Source of the DNA: Phymorhynchus buccinoides
Taxonomy: Eukaryota; Mollusca; Gastropoda; Neogastropoda; Raphitomidae
DNA length: 64,000 nt
NCBI GenBank assembly: GCA_017654935.2
Contig: CM065713.1
Location: forward strand, 22,143,539 to 22,207,538
Reading direction: 5' to 3'
Numbering within the stretch: the stretch's first letter is position 1; the number at the start of each line of letters is the position of its first letter. This document shows positions 54,493 through 63,819 of the stretch, one piece after another. The notes under the pieces are model-generated. The model was not told the origin of the DNA. It searched no databases and saw nothing but the letters and a program-made list of their open reading frames with translations. The translations under genes and the position numbers were made by a program.

Positions 54493-54566
54493 ATGGCTCC
54501 AACTATGACCACCCTTCGGCTGGCGGAGTGGGTTTTCGGGCACTATGCCATTTGATGTGCATGAAG
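54493..54566 (+). CDS. SLC37-like gene B, exon covering TM2 (tentative)
   Basis: Acceptor GTGTGTTGCAG and donor GTAGGA bound 74 nt. The start DGSNYD joins the WAPF end of the previous exon, as in SLC37 (WAPFD..NY). The observed frame stays open but drifts away from the family (PSAGGVGFRALCHLMCMK). Allowing a few missing bases in GC-rich words restores a D..F..YAIGM pattern. The 3' end GCATGAAG joins the next exon's CGGCTAGGTGGCGG to give an SG.VADR-like match. Plausible but error-dependent. Confidence 0.5.
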
Positions 54567-55039
54567 GTAGGATTAGGTACTTTATAGCACAGAGGCGTCT
54601 CCTGCGAAATTCGGGTGCTCCCATCTGGAGAGCGCAATCGCAGCGGAGCGGCGCGCACCCCTTTTTTTTTTTTTTTTTGGCATGCATATTTTTGTCGTGA
54701 CGGATGATGGGGGGTGGGGTATAACTTTGACCAAATGACGACTTTTCGTCGATGACCACTTGGGCCTTAACATATGCCTAATGATGGGCACATGGGGTGA
54801 CCTCGGTTACCGTCTCATCTGACAAGACTCCACGTTCGATCAGACCATAAGGCCAAAGTGCAATAGGTGAGAGAAAAATCTCTGTACCCAAGTTTGAACC
54901 GGGTTTACTTGGGCGAGCGAACGCCGCTACCACGTTAGTCATGTGACATAGAGTGTGAGAGACGAGACAGAAAGATATTAAGAAAAAAAGAGATCAGGGT
55001 ATATTCAATTTCAGCATGTTGTGGATGTTGTCCACACAA

Positions 55040-55064
55040 CACACACACACACACACACACACAA
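55040..55064. repeat. (CA)n microsatellite
   Basis: About 12 AC units. Confidence 0.9.
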
Positions 55065-55143
55065 AATTAGCATAACTGGAAGTCAGTGAACACATTACGT
55101 TCATGATCAAAGGATGGTAAAAAAAGACGAATATTATATGACA

Positions 55144-55309
55144 ATACTGTGGAAGCCTTCCCTATAAGGACCTTCAAAAACCATCAAAAATGAGTCTATA
55201 GGAGGGGTCTTATACGGGAGGTAATTTTAATATTACATAAAGAAGGGCAGTGTCTCAGAGAAGTAAGGTATATAGTGGGAGGGAGGTCTATAAGGGAAGG
55301 TCCACTGGA
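55144..55309. mobile_element. Family F MITE, short noisy copy
   Basis: TACTGTGGAAGCCTTCCCTA at the left and 'TATAAGGGAAGGTCCACTG' at the right, with one internal 'AAGAAGGGCAGTGTCTCAGA' unit. Confidence 0.7.
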
Positions 55310-55814
55310 TTAACTATTATCTTGATTGTTCGACTGTGATTCAATATCTAAAATGGTTGGTGCATGTGTGTGTGTGTGCATGTGTGCCGCAGGTTGTGTG
55401 TGTTTGAATGTGGTGGCGCCCGTGTGGCATGTGTGATGTAATGAGTTTCCCTACGTATACTCAACCTTTCATTTCCATTACCTTGTTTTAATGCGTCAGG
55501 TCGTTGCCTGATCTTACCTGGAGAGCACTTCAGAGATTACTGGTGGGCTCATAGAGTTTGCTTTGATAAAACTTTTCTGTGTCCAATGTCTAGGTTTGTG
55601 AACCTCAGAAACAAACCAGGTTAACGTTAATTTGGTAATGTTCCGTGTTCAAAAAACAAAAAACACAACAAACAAAAAATATAAATGTGCTGATTATTTT
55701 TCTCACAATGGGGGAGGGACAGTGCCTTATGCTAAGACAGCTGTTTCGACCTAGGAAGGTTTTTTCTTTTTTCTACAGTGTTTGTCATGATCAGCCTGCA
55801 ATTGACAATGAAAA
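55310..55814. other. No gene seen
   Basis: A TG-rich stretch at 55362-55432 and AT-rich sequence. No exon or known element is recognised. This lies within the gene B intron. Confidence 0.4.
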
Positions 55815-55965
55815 TTGGTTTTTACGCCTCTCGGTCATAGAACCATAGGGACATTTGTAAACCAAAAGATGGTGGAAACATACTGGATGCAATGCCCGGA
55901 GGCAGTGCAACACCAGGAAAGCTCCGAGTTTGTAAACAATATAGATACTGTACCTGTAGGTAGGT
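55815..55965 (-). mobile_element. Rep-D copy, minus orientation
   Basis: 'TTTTTACGCCTCTCGGTCAT', 'GATGCAATGCCCGGAGGCAG' and 'TGCAACACCAGGAAAGCTCC'. Confidence 0.75.
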
Positions 55966-56301
55966 ATTAATTCTCACATAACCTGCAATTGACTGTCCAG
56001 TAGATGTCAACTTGAGCCAGAAGACCTTTCTACAAAAGAATGGTGTCTTCTTTGCACCAAACCCCCGTACCCCCCAAATCCACAATAAAAGCAAACCATG
56101 CACAAAGTTAAAAAAAAAAAACCAGAAATAAGTAAAACTCTCATGAAAATCTTAGTAAGATGAACAAAATAATAATGTTGAAAATTTTAATTTCAAACCT
56201 AATAGACAGACAAGAGAGGCCAAATATGAGTGATATCACTACTTAAGGATAAAAATAATATGAGAGTATATATACAAACACATGTCTTTGTCTAGCTACA
56301 G

Positions 56302-56413
56302 CGGCTAGGTGGCGGCAGAGGACCAACCTGCGCGACTCCTGTCCTTCGGGATGGGTGATTGACGGAGCCACGTGGCCATGTTTGGCGTCGGGTACTTCCC
56401 AGACATCCACAAC
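56302..56413 (+). CDS. SLC37-like gene B, exon covering TM3
   Basis: Acceptor TAGCTACAG, then sequence that with a handful of indels reads ..VA(D/E)RTNLR, .LSFGM, LTGA and VAMFGVGYFPDIHN. The donor is GTCTAA at 56414. The segment matches SLC37 (GDR.NLRYFLS.GM.LSG....FG.GYF..IH). The last third (CCATGTTTGGCGTCGGGTAC) is error-free. This is one of the stronger gene B exons because motif order and spacing fit. Confidence 0.68.
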
Positions 56414-56433
56414 GTCTAATTCTTCCTCGTTAT

Positions 56434-56848
56434 GCAGCAGTTAAACATCTCTCTCTCCTCTCTCCTCTCTCTCCTCTCTCTTCTCTCTTCTCTCTCTCTT
56501 CGCAGCTCTGTTGGACTCTCTCTCTCTCACTCACTCTTCTCTTTCTCTGATTTCTCTTTTCTCTCTCTTTCTCTCTCTATCCTCCTTCCTCCTCTCTCTA
56601 TGACATCTCTCTCTTTCTCTCTCTTTTCTCTCTTCTCTCTCCTCTCTATGACTATCTCTCTCTCTTCTCTCTCTTCTATTCCTCTCTCTCTCTCTCTCTC
56701 TCTCGCTCTCTCTCTCTCTCTCCTACTACTCTATCAACTCTGTCTACTTTCTCTCTCTTTCTATGAATCTACTTCTCTCTCGTACTCTTCTTCCTTTCAC
56801 CCATTAAAATTCCTCCGCCTCCTCTTCCTCCTTCTTTCTCTTCTCACA
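56434..56848. repeat. (CT)n-rich microsatellite ending in a splice acceptor
   Basis: Dense TCTC/CTCC tracts lead directly into TTCTCACAAG, the acceptor at 56849-56850. Leu/Ser-rich frames here are artefacts. Confidence 0.9.
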
Positions 56849-56850
56849 AG

Positions 56851-56950
56851 GCCATCTTGATTCCTGGTAGTACCCAGCTTAGCGGGTACTTCAGTCCACC
56901 GGTGTGGCCTGCTGTGGTCGGCACGGTGGGTCAAATGTTCGGCCCGAAAG
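56851..56950 (+). CDS. SLC37-like gene B, exon with 'STGWPAVV' motif (TM4)
   Basis: Read with two or three one-base corrections, this exon gives QL(S)G.LQSTG, then WPAVVGTVGQMFGPK. The family motif is (L/V)QSTGWP.VV...GNWFG. WPAVVGTVGQMFGPK is continuous in the sequence as given. The donor is not clean (AAAGTGTTT): GTGTTT would leave the phase one base short of the next exon, so a lost G is likely. It is followed by about 2.1 kb of intron made almost entirely of tandem repeats. Confidence 0.7.
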
Positions 56951-57725
56951 TGTTTAGTGAGCAAGTTTATTGCAATCGGTTCATATTAGGTGAGTTCACA
57001 GGACAGGGATAGGTGGTTTTTTCCAGTTCGGACTAGGCAGGTTCATTTAGTTATTAGGTTCCAATTTTATATGAGTTATATGGAACTTCAATGTTGAATC
57101 TGGAAAGTGTAATTACGGCTTATTGCACTCAGTTCAATGTATTTAGGCTGAATTCACGGGGGGTGGATAGGGATAATTTGTTATAGTGTGGACATAGGAA
57201 GGTCATTTTAGTTATGTAAAGTAAATTTATAGAGAGAGATATGGAATTTCAACTAGCGTTCGGACCCGGAAAGTGAGTGACCGCTTATCTAATAAGTTCA
57301 GTTATTAGGCTTGAATTACGGGACAGGGATAGTTGTTTTGTGTTAGTTTTGACTAGTCAGGTCATTTTAGTTATGTAGGATAAATTTAATGAGAGAGATA
57401 TGGAATTTTAAATGGTTGGGATCCGGAAAGTGAGTGGACCGCTTTATCACAATGGTTCAGCATTTAGGCGGAGTTCATGTGACAGGATATTATCGTTATA
57501 GTTGGACCTAGGTAGGTTCATTTTAAGTTAGCTAGGGTAAATTATATGAGAGAGATATGGAATGTAACTGGTTGAATCCGAGAAAGTGAGTGACCGCTTT
57601 ATCTAATAAGTCAAGTATTTAGGCTGAATCAGGACAGGGTTATTTGTCTTTTAGTTGGACATTAGTAGGAAGGTCATTTCAGTATCGTAGGGTACATTTA
57701 TGTGAGAGATATACAACAGATACCC
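56951..57725. repeat. ~155-bp intronic tandem array, five noisy copies
   Basis: Units contain 'GAAAGTGAGTGACCGCTTAT', 'GACAGGGATAGTTGTTTTGT' and 'AGAGAGATATGGAATTTCAA'. Indels are frequent. Confidence 0.85.
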
Positions 57726-57799
57726 CTTTAAAGGGAGTAAGGCGGAGGGGAGCGTACGTTTTCGTTTATGACCTCTTTCGGTGGAACAGGTTTGGGGGG

Positions 57800-58012
57800 A
57801 AAAAAAAATGGCTTCCTATCATCAGAATGGAAAGAAAATGGATCTCCTATCATCAGAATGGAAAGAAAAAGGCTTCCTATCATCAGAAGGAAAGAAAAAT
57901 GGCTTCCTATCATTCAGAATGCAAAGAAAATGCTTCTATCATCAGAATGGAAAGAAAAATGGCTTTCCTATCATAAGAAGGAAAGAAAATGGCTTCCTAT
58001 CATCAGGATATG
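57800..58012. repeat. ~35-bp tandem array
   Basis: Six to seven units of 'ATGGCTTCCTATCATCAGAA' + 'TGGAAAGAAA', with single-base indels. Confidence 0.9.
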
Positions 58013-58123
58013 GGCACCATTCTTTCCCCACAAACTGTTCCCACCGCAGAGGTGCAAACCGAAAACAATCGCTCCGCCGGACTGCCATCTTTAAGACTTT
58101 GACAAATCATTGATACTCCTAAA

Positions 58124-59090
58124 TAATCTTGTAGGTGTGGCACCCTAGGGGTCTGTGGAACTCTCATACCTCAGTGGGCAACATCCTGGAGCAGGCTCAC
58201 GCATGGTTAGCATTTCATCATCATCATCACCATCATCGTCATCATCACCCTCATCATCATCATTCATCACTATTCACAATCATCATCGTGTATTATCGTC
58301 CCTGTAACAGGCGACGGCACATCTGGGTTGGGAACCTCACACGGCCGTTGAGGAAACATCCTGGGCACGCTATCGCTTGGTTATCATCATCATCAACCAT
58401 CATCAACATCGTTATATTATTCATCCTGTCACAGGCGCTGGATACAATGATACGCGTGGAACTCTAACCTCAGTGGGCAACATCCAAGGAGAGGCTCATC
58501 GTGGTTATCATCAATTCATCACCATCATATCATCATCACATCTCATTATCACCATCATCATTATCATCATTATCACCATCTCATCATTATCACCATCATG
58601 ATCATCATCACCATCATCATTACTCACCATCATCACCATCATCCTTAATCACCATCAATGATCATCATAACCAAATTATCATCTCTATCATCGAACATCA
58701 TCAATCATAATCATCTCATCATCATCATCGCATGTAACAGGCCCGGAAACATATGGCGATCTGTGGAATCTCATACCTCAGTGGGCAACATCCTGGGCAC
58801 GCTCATCGCGGTTATATCATCCTCACCATTCATCACCTTCATCATCACATCATCACTTCCACCATCATCATCAGCATCACCATCATCAACATCGTTATAT
58901 TATCGCCGTAAACAGGAGCGGCCACCATGATGGGTCTGTGGGAACTCTACATGTCAGGTGGGGAGGAAACATCCTGGGCACGACTCATCGCTGGTTATCA
59001 TTAATTCATCACCATCACGTCTAATCAACTACCATCATCATCAATCACATCATCATAACAATAATTCATCGTGTTATTATCGTCTGTAAC
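58124..59090 (+). repeat. Array of five partial SLC37 exon copies with ATC spacers
   Basis: At about 58130, 58303, 58432, 58738 and 58910 the 3' intron end (..TGTAACAG) plus about the first 75 bases of the exon at 59093 recur, each followed by (ATC/ACC)n. Copy 1 still reads GLWNSHTSVGNIL and copy 4 reads SHTSVGNILGTLIAV. None carries the second half of the exon or its donor. This is a minisatellite that includes an acceptor and exon start. Confidence 0.85.
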
Positions 59091-59092
59091 AG

Positions 59093-59267
59093 GCGCGGGC
59101 ACCATCTTAGGGTCTGTGGAACTCTCACAACCACCATCGGTGCGGCAACATCCTGGGCGCGCTCATCGCCGGCCTGTGGGCAGATGGCCCCTGGGGCTGG
59201 TCCTTCATCGTCCCCGGCATCATCATCGCCTCCCTCGGCGTCATCGTCTTCTTCTTCCTCGTCCCCT
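59093..59267 (+). CDS. SLC37-like gene B, exon 'GLWNSHTSVGNILG' to TM6
   Basis: Acceptor CTGTAACAG, donor GTCAGT, 175 nt. The 5' third is frameshifted (GTGGAACTCTCACAACCACC), but its duplicates show the intended reading (G)LWNSHTSVGNILG. From NILGALIAGLWADG onward the frame is clean: PWGWSFIVPGIIIASLGVIV, FFFLVP. This matches SLC37A1/A2 exactly in layout (WNSHTSVGNILG.LIA.....WGWSF.VPG). The WNSHTS form separates A1/A2 from SLC37A3 (WSACAS) and A4. The last base T pairs with the next exon (VPYPGDVG). Confidence 0.87.
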
Positions 59268-59369
59268 GTCAGTTACGTTTATTTTTTTATTTTTTTTACT
59301 GCTAGATTTTTTAGTATAATTAGTATGTACCTGAATAATTTGTGTATTTATTTTCCCCCAATGCTTTTG

Positions 59370-59442
59370 TGATGTGTTGATAAAGCGCGATGAGCCCACT
59401 ATGGGGTATCGCGCTATATAAATATTCGTTATTATCATCAAC
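59370..59442 (+). mobile_element. L2/CR1-like 3' tail
   Basis: 'TTGATAAAGCGCGATGAGCC' and 'TATCGCGCTATATAAATATT' with an ATTATT end. Confidence 0.6.
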
Positions 59443-59475
59443 GTCCTCGCATTGCGTCGACTGACTCGTGGGCGT

Positions 59476-59613
59476 TACTCTTTCTAATTAACTCCCCTCC
59501 ACCAAAGTTGATTACGATACCATTCACCTCTTGCAGTGCGCGGGTCAGAACCAAAGTGCTAGGTGATTGGTATCGTACATCAACTTTGGTGGTGGAAGGG
59601 GAGTTAATTAGAA
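59476..59613. mobile_element. Short foldback element
   Basis: The arm TCTTTCTAATTAACTCCCCT + 'CCACCAAAGTTGAT' is inverted at 59578-59613, with an inner pair 'GATACCATTCACCT' / 'AGGTGATTGGTATC'. A half copy with the same right flank ('AGAGTATTCACCCTTTGTT') is at 51265-51340. Confidence 0.75.
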
Positions 59614-59710
59614 AGAGAGTATTCACCCTTTGTTCAATTTTCGTTATCTCCTCTCTTGGCCTCACTTATTTCATTCTTTAGTTTGTACATTGATTTTTAA
59701 GGGTTTTTTT

Positions 59711-59973
59711 TACCCTTTTCAACCGCCAAGCCATAATTTTTTTTTTTTCAGCCAAAAATTTCCATTAAATTTACCTGCGTAGAGAACAAAATCCATCTGC
59801 AGTATTGGGGATTCTTCTGTGACATATCTATAAAATAAGGTCTATCATTACTTCCCAAAACTAAGACAATATAGTGTCTTTGGATAATAGACTCCCACAT
59901 TTGATGCTTTTAGTGACATAGGTGTTAAATCACTGTGGTGCTAAAATTGCGACTTTGGCAAGGAAAGGGTTAA
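59711..59973. mobile_element. piggyBac-like MITE, family E, decayed
   Basis: TACCCTTTTCAACCGCCA at the left and GGCAAGGAAAGGGTTAA at the right, with interior words as in 17320-17567. Confidence 0.7.
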
Positions 59974-60008
59974 TTTTACCAGAAACGAACTTCAGTTATT
60001 AATAAATC

Positions 60009-60080
60009 CACCCCCCCCCCCCCCCCCCCCACACCCCCCCCCCCCCCCCCCCCCCCCCCTCCCCCCCCCCCCCCCCCCCC
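60009..60080. repeat. Poly-C tract, about 70 bases
   Basis: C runs interrupted by single A and T. Likely imprecise in length. Confidence 0.9.
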
Positions 60081-60429
60081 AAAAGGTCAGCCACAAGCGG
60101 ATGTGGAGCGTTTTGAATTTAGGCTGTTCTATCCTGGAAGTCTCTCTCGGATTAACTTGAAAACAGCATGGTGATCCCATATTGGCAATGTAATCATTTT
60201 ATAAGGCTTATCGGACTCAAGCTATCTCTGTCCATCATTGTAACTGTCTGTCTGTCTGTCTCGTTATCTCTCTCCCCCATCTCTATGCGATGCCCCCCCC
60301 CCCCATCCCCCCCCTGAATCGTCCAACGGGGTTCTGCCCCTGTACCCTGCTGGGGCCCCGTGGCGGCCCCTGGACCCCTGCCTTTCAGTTTTGTTGTCAT
60401 TCTGGGAAGTTGCACCCACGCTGACTCCT

Positions 60430-60755
60430 CCTGTGGGGATACCGGGGGGGGTCTTTTCGTAAAAATAGTTCCCCCCCCTTCTGGAAGTTTTGTACTTGTA
60501 ACTTCCTCTAATCTGTCGCTCTCTTTGACTCTGCCTTTTCCTTTTGCTTACTGTCATCTACTATCTTTCTGCCTTACCGGTCCATTCTCCTGCCTTTTTT
60601 CATTAAACACTTCCAAAAACACTTCCCTCCAGCCGAAGTCGGACTTGCTGGGCCTCTAACTATTTTCTTAGTTAGGCGCATAACGCAGCATGACGCATCT
60701 GCGCTTATAATTGACAGGAGAAACTGTCCTAGCGATCGAAGAAGAAGAATGAAGA
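60430..60755 (+). mobile_element. Rep-A, plus copy, near full length
   Basis: 'TGTGGGGATACCGGGGGGGG' to 'CTAGCGATCGAAGAAGAAGA'. Confidence 0.85.
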
Positions 60756-61139
60756 AAGAAAGAATAGTGTTGCTATATTTTACAAACTACAAGGCGTACC
60801 TTGTTTTATGAAGCGTATCCCCCCTTCAAAAAATAACGAAAACGGGCACAAAATTCTAGTTTTGTTACTATAAGGAAATAAGCTGTGTATCATATTGTTC
60901 GGACTATAAGGTGCTACTTTGTATAAGGCTGGGCTGTTGGGATGATCCATGGAGTTTTTAAGCCAGGGAACGACAACAATAACAAATCTTTGCTACTATA
61001 ATTTATTACTAGCGAATAAACCCGGCTTCACTCGGGCACACACACAAAAAAAAAAGAAGAATATGCCGGACCCCCCCCCCCCCCCCCCTCAAAAAAAAAA
61101 GAAGAAAAAGAGAGAAAATAAATACAGGTATTCAGTGGA
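60756..61139. other. MITE-like fragments, no gene
   Basis: 'ACAAGGCGTACCTTGTTTTA' and 'GGACTATAAGGTGCTACTTT' look like inverted element ends at 60780-60925. A reversed Rep-G piece lies at 60930-60990. 'AAACCCGGCTTCACTCGGGC' begins an element near 61018. A poly-C run is at 61071-61088. Confidence 0.45.
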
Positions 61140-61210
61140 GATTCGAACTCGCAACCTCTTGCGTGCAAGCGCATCGCCCTAACAAAAATGAGCTATCACA
61201 GCGCCGCGTG
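61140..61210 (-). mobile_element. tRNA-derived SINE head
   Basis: On the minus strand, 'GATAGCTCATTTTTGTTAGG' (A box) and 'GCGAGTTCGAATCTCCAC' (B box). Stems are imperfect, so it is a SINE head or tRNA pseudogene. Confidence 0.5.
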
Positions 61211-61254
61211 AGAAGTAGAGTAAAAATATATATATATATGTGTGTGTGTGTGTG

Positions 61255-61545
61255 AAAGAGCGAGAGAGAGTGGAGGGAGTGGGGGGGGATACGGTGTGGG
61301 GGAGAGAGAGGGGGGAAGAGAGAGAGAGAGTGGAGGGAGTGGGGGGGGATAATGGTGTGGGGGGAGAGAGGGGGGAAGAGAGTGGAGGGAGTGGGGGGAT
61401 ACGGTGTGGGGGAGAGAGGGGGGAAGAGAGAGAGAGAGTGGAGGGAGTGGGGGGAGAGAGGGGGGGGAGAGAGGGGGGAAGAGAGAGAGGGAGATGGGGG
61501 AGAAGAGGGGGGAAGAGAGAGAGAGAGAGGGGTGGAAGGGCTGGG
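61255..61545. repeat. GA/GGGA-rich tandem block
   Basis: A roughly 60-bp unit 'GAGAGAGTGGAGGGAGTGGG' + 'GATACGGTGTGGGGGA' in four copies. It makes Arg/Gly/Glu-rich frames without meaning. Confidence 0.9.
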
Positions 61546-61725
61546 CGTATAATGTTCCCCACATGTATTTAATTTGAATGTTTTTCTAATGATATCTTGT
61601 TCTTACGATGTCAAAGTTCTTTTTTATATTTTAATCCCGTATGTCTCCTTTTTCTTCTTTCTTTTTAAACCTGTTGGTTTTTATGTCTGTAAAATGGCGC
61701 CTGGCGCGAGGGACAGGCGTCACCT
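61546..61725. repeat. Dispersed repeat, inverted partner of 12330-12690
   Basis: 'GTATAATGTTCCCCACATGT', 'AAACCTGTTGGTTTTTATGT' and 'AAAATGGCGCCTGG'. It carries a single TTAA (61631-61634) where the partner has a MITE. Confidence 0.75.
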
Positions 61726-61834
61726 TTTTAATATGAATTATTATTTATTATTATTAATTGAAATTTTCTGTTAGTCCTCGGTGATGTATGAAACATACAA
61801 AGTTTGCATGACGTTATTTCTGTTTTCTGCACAG

Positions 61835-61872
61835 ATCCCGGTGATGTGGGCATTGAAGTACATAACACTCGG
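61835..61872 (+). CDS. SLC37-like gene B, short exon 'PGDVGIEVHNTR'
   Basis: Acceptor TTTTCTGCACAG, 38 nt, donor GTAAGC. Two bases complete the Tyr started at 59267, followed by PGDVGIEVHNTR, ending in phase 0. SLC37 proteins have FLVP.PEDVG at the start of the long central cytosolic loop, so sequence and phase both agree. The next exons (loop end and the second six helices) were not found before 64000. Confidence 0.8.
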
Positions 61873-62149
61873 GTAAGCGAGAGCTCTTGTCCTGCCCTCT
61901 TTCTTCTACGCCAGATTTCTGCAAATGATGTGTCGTGGATGTCAGATTTTTAACTCATTTTTGCCTTGTTTACCGTAAAATGCAGTCTATAAGCCGCTAC
62001 TTTTTTCCTCAACTTTGGTCCATGTGGCTTATAGACTGACTAGCCGGTTACTACCCGCTTCGCGGATAATAAGCGTAGTCAACTGTATTAAGAATCCACT
62101 GTATTATTATTTGCGTGTTGGGTTGATTGTTAATAATAAAAATAATTGA

Positions 62150-62250
62150 CGGAGCCAGGTTCGAACCCGTAACGCCAGTTCGAACCCGGAACGTTTGTGT
62201 GAGTATGTATGCGACGACTTAACCATTAGGCTATTGTATCTTGCTGCTGT
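62150..62250 (-). mobile_element. tRNA-derived SINE head inside family H
   Basis: On the minus strand, 'ATAGCCTAATGGTTAAGTCG' (A box) and 'CCGGGTTCGAAC' (B box), the latter duplicated ('GTTACGGGTTCGAACCTGGC'). Confidence 0.6.
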
Positions 62251-62782
62251 CTGTTGAAAATGTTGCCTTATAGTTGTAAAAAGCAGTGGGTAGAACCACT
62301 GACCTGGTCGACTCGCTTTCTAATTACGCTAATTACGGAGCGTGTTGCAAAATGTAAAGTACCCTATGTTACCCCGGGATCATCCATCTGGATACTGTGA
62401 AAGTTTGGCGGTGATAAAACCACGCTAAATATGGTTTTATCACAAAAACACACACACACACACACACAGCTCGCATATATATTTAGATGCGGCTTATCTG
62501 TGGATTTCGTTTCTATTCTACATTTATCAGTATTGATTAAATCTGTTTCTGGCCACATTCTTCAGCCTATTTTTTTTAGCTTCTTTAGACTCAAAACTGC
62601 TTTGGGTAATCAATAGATTCTTATTCTTAAAGTGTCTGAGAACATTAAATACTCACGTTCTGATAGGAGAATTTCTATATTTGTGTTGCTTTGTGCACAT
62701 ACAATTGTCACTGCGGCTTATAAACTGGTGAGGCTTATATGTGAATAAACACCTAATATTTTTGTCAATTAAAGGATGAGGC

Positions 62783-63323
62783 TTAACCCTCTCATGGCTG
62801 CATACGCCAGATCCGACCGATATTTTCTTTACCATTGGCTCCCGTAGCCCCCGATTGCGCCCGCTGAACGCCCGGTCTAGTAGTTTCACTTTCACTTTTG
62901 CCCTACCCACAATGCAATATACTAAGTTAGTTCTTCCTGTTCCTGACTCTCAGTGGTCCGTTTTTGGTTCTTACAGCAAGGGAAAGCACCCACTAGTCTT
63001 TTTGAACGGATTTTTCGAGGTGACCCCAAATGTTTTTCCTTCTTTCCACGTGACGTGCACAGTATTGACTCGGCGCGATGCTCGGCGCCATTACGGATTT
63101 TTTATTCCAATTCATGGTTTGTTGTGTGACAGTGTGTTAGCTTTGGAATAATAATATCATCATTGCTATTCAATATGCATCTTTCAGAAATGAAATGTGA
63201 GTTTAGACTTTATTCTGGGTGATTTTTTTAAATAAAAGATTTGGTGTGACGTTCGGAGTTACTTCCCATCACTTGGTATTCAATATAGATTATCGGTTCG
63301 ATTGATCAGAGTGAGAGGGTTAA
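62783..63323. mobile_element. 541-bp TTAA element with perfect 12-bp inverted ends
   Basis: TTAACCCTCTCA ... TGAGAGGGTTAA. TTAA lies at both borders and family H sequence resumes on either side, as expected for a piggyBac-like insertion. The interior has a 98-codon + frame (62855-63151) with no recognised motif. This element differs from family E. Confidence 0.75.
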
Positions 63324-63360
63324 TATACAGGTTCGTCTTATAGTCCAGTTTGTACGGTAC

Positions 63361-63639
63361 TCGTATACTCGTAAACTCAGGCCAACCATATCTCCCCGTG
63401 TACGAGTTAACTCACATAACACAACCCCGTTCTCAAACTCTACCATCTAGCTTGGTTCTCATTCACAAATGTTTCTATATGGTGGTGGCTTTAGCCAGTT
63501 TATAAAAGTTTCCGGTCACAACTCAGATTTGATTGATTTGGAAGTAGATTTTTTTTTTTTTTTCCCCCAATTTTTATTCAATGATGGAGTAGTAACCATG
63601 ATGTCTGAGTAATGAAACGGCAAGTGAAATCATGTTTGA
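63361..63639. other. No gene seen
   Basis: Single-copy-looking sequence with a T run at 63550. Confidence 0.4.
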
Positions 63640-63712
63640 ATAATAATAATAATAATGAGCATTTATATGCGCCTAATCTTAAATCAAGCCCTAAGCGCTT
63701 ACAATAATAAAC
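63640..63712 (-). mobile_element. Reversed L2/CR1-like tail
   Basis: AATAATAATAAT, 'GAGCATTTATATGCGCCTAA' and 'GCCCTAAGCGCTTACAATAA'. Confidence 0.55.
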
Positions 63713-63819
63713 AAATAAATGAATAACCCCCCAAAAAAAAACAACCCCACAAAGACAAACAACAACAGCAAACAACAACAAGCAGTAGAAAATATGAGAA
63801 TGTCAAACATTTCCTCGCA

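Larger units (their letters stand above)
61976..63360. mobile_element. Family H element with two nested insertions
   Basis: The left part 'GCAGTCTATAAGCCGCTACT' ... 'GTGGCTTATAGACTG' breaks at about 62040 and resumes near 62490 ('GCGGCTTATCTGTGGATTTC'). It breaks again at 62783 and ends 'GTCTTATAGTCCAGTTTGTA' + CGGTA. Order and words match 53965-54475. Confidence 0.65.

Noticed and set aside
62855..63151. 98-codon ORF
   Set aside because: Inside the 541-bp TTAA element; no known domain and not seen elsewhere.
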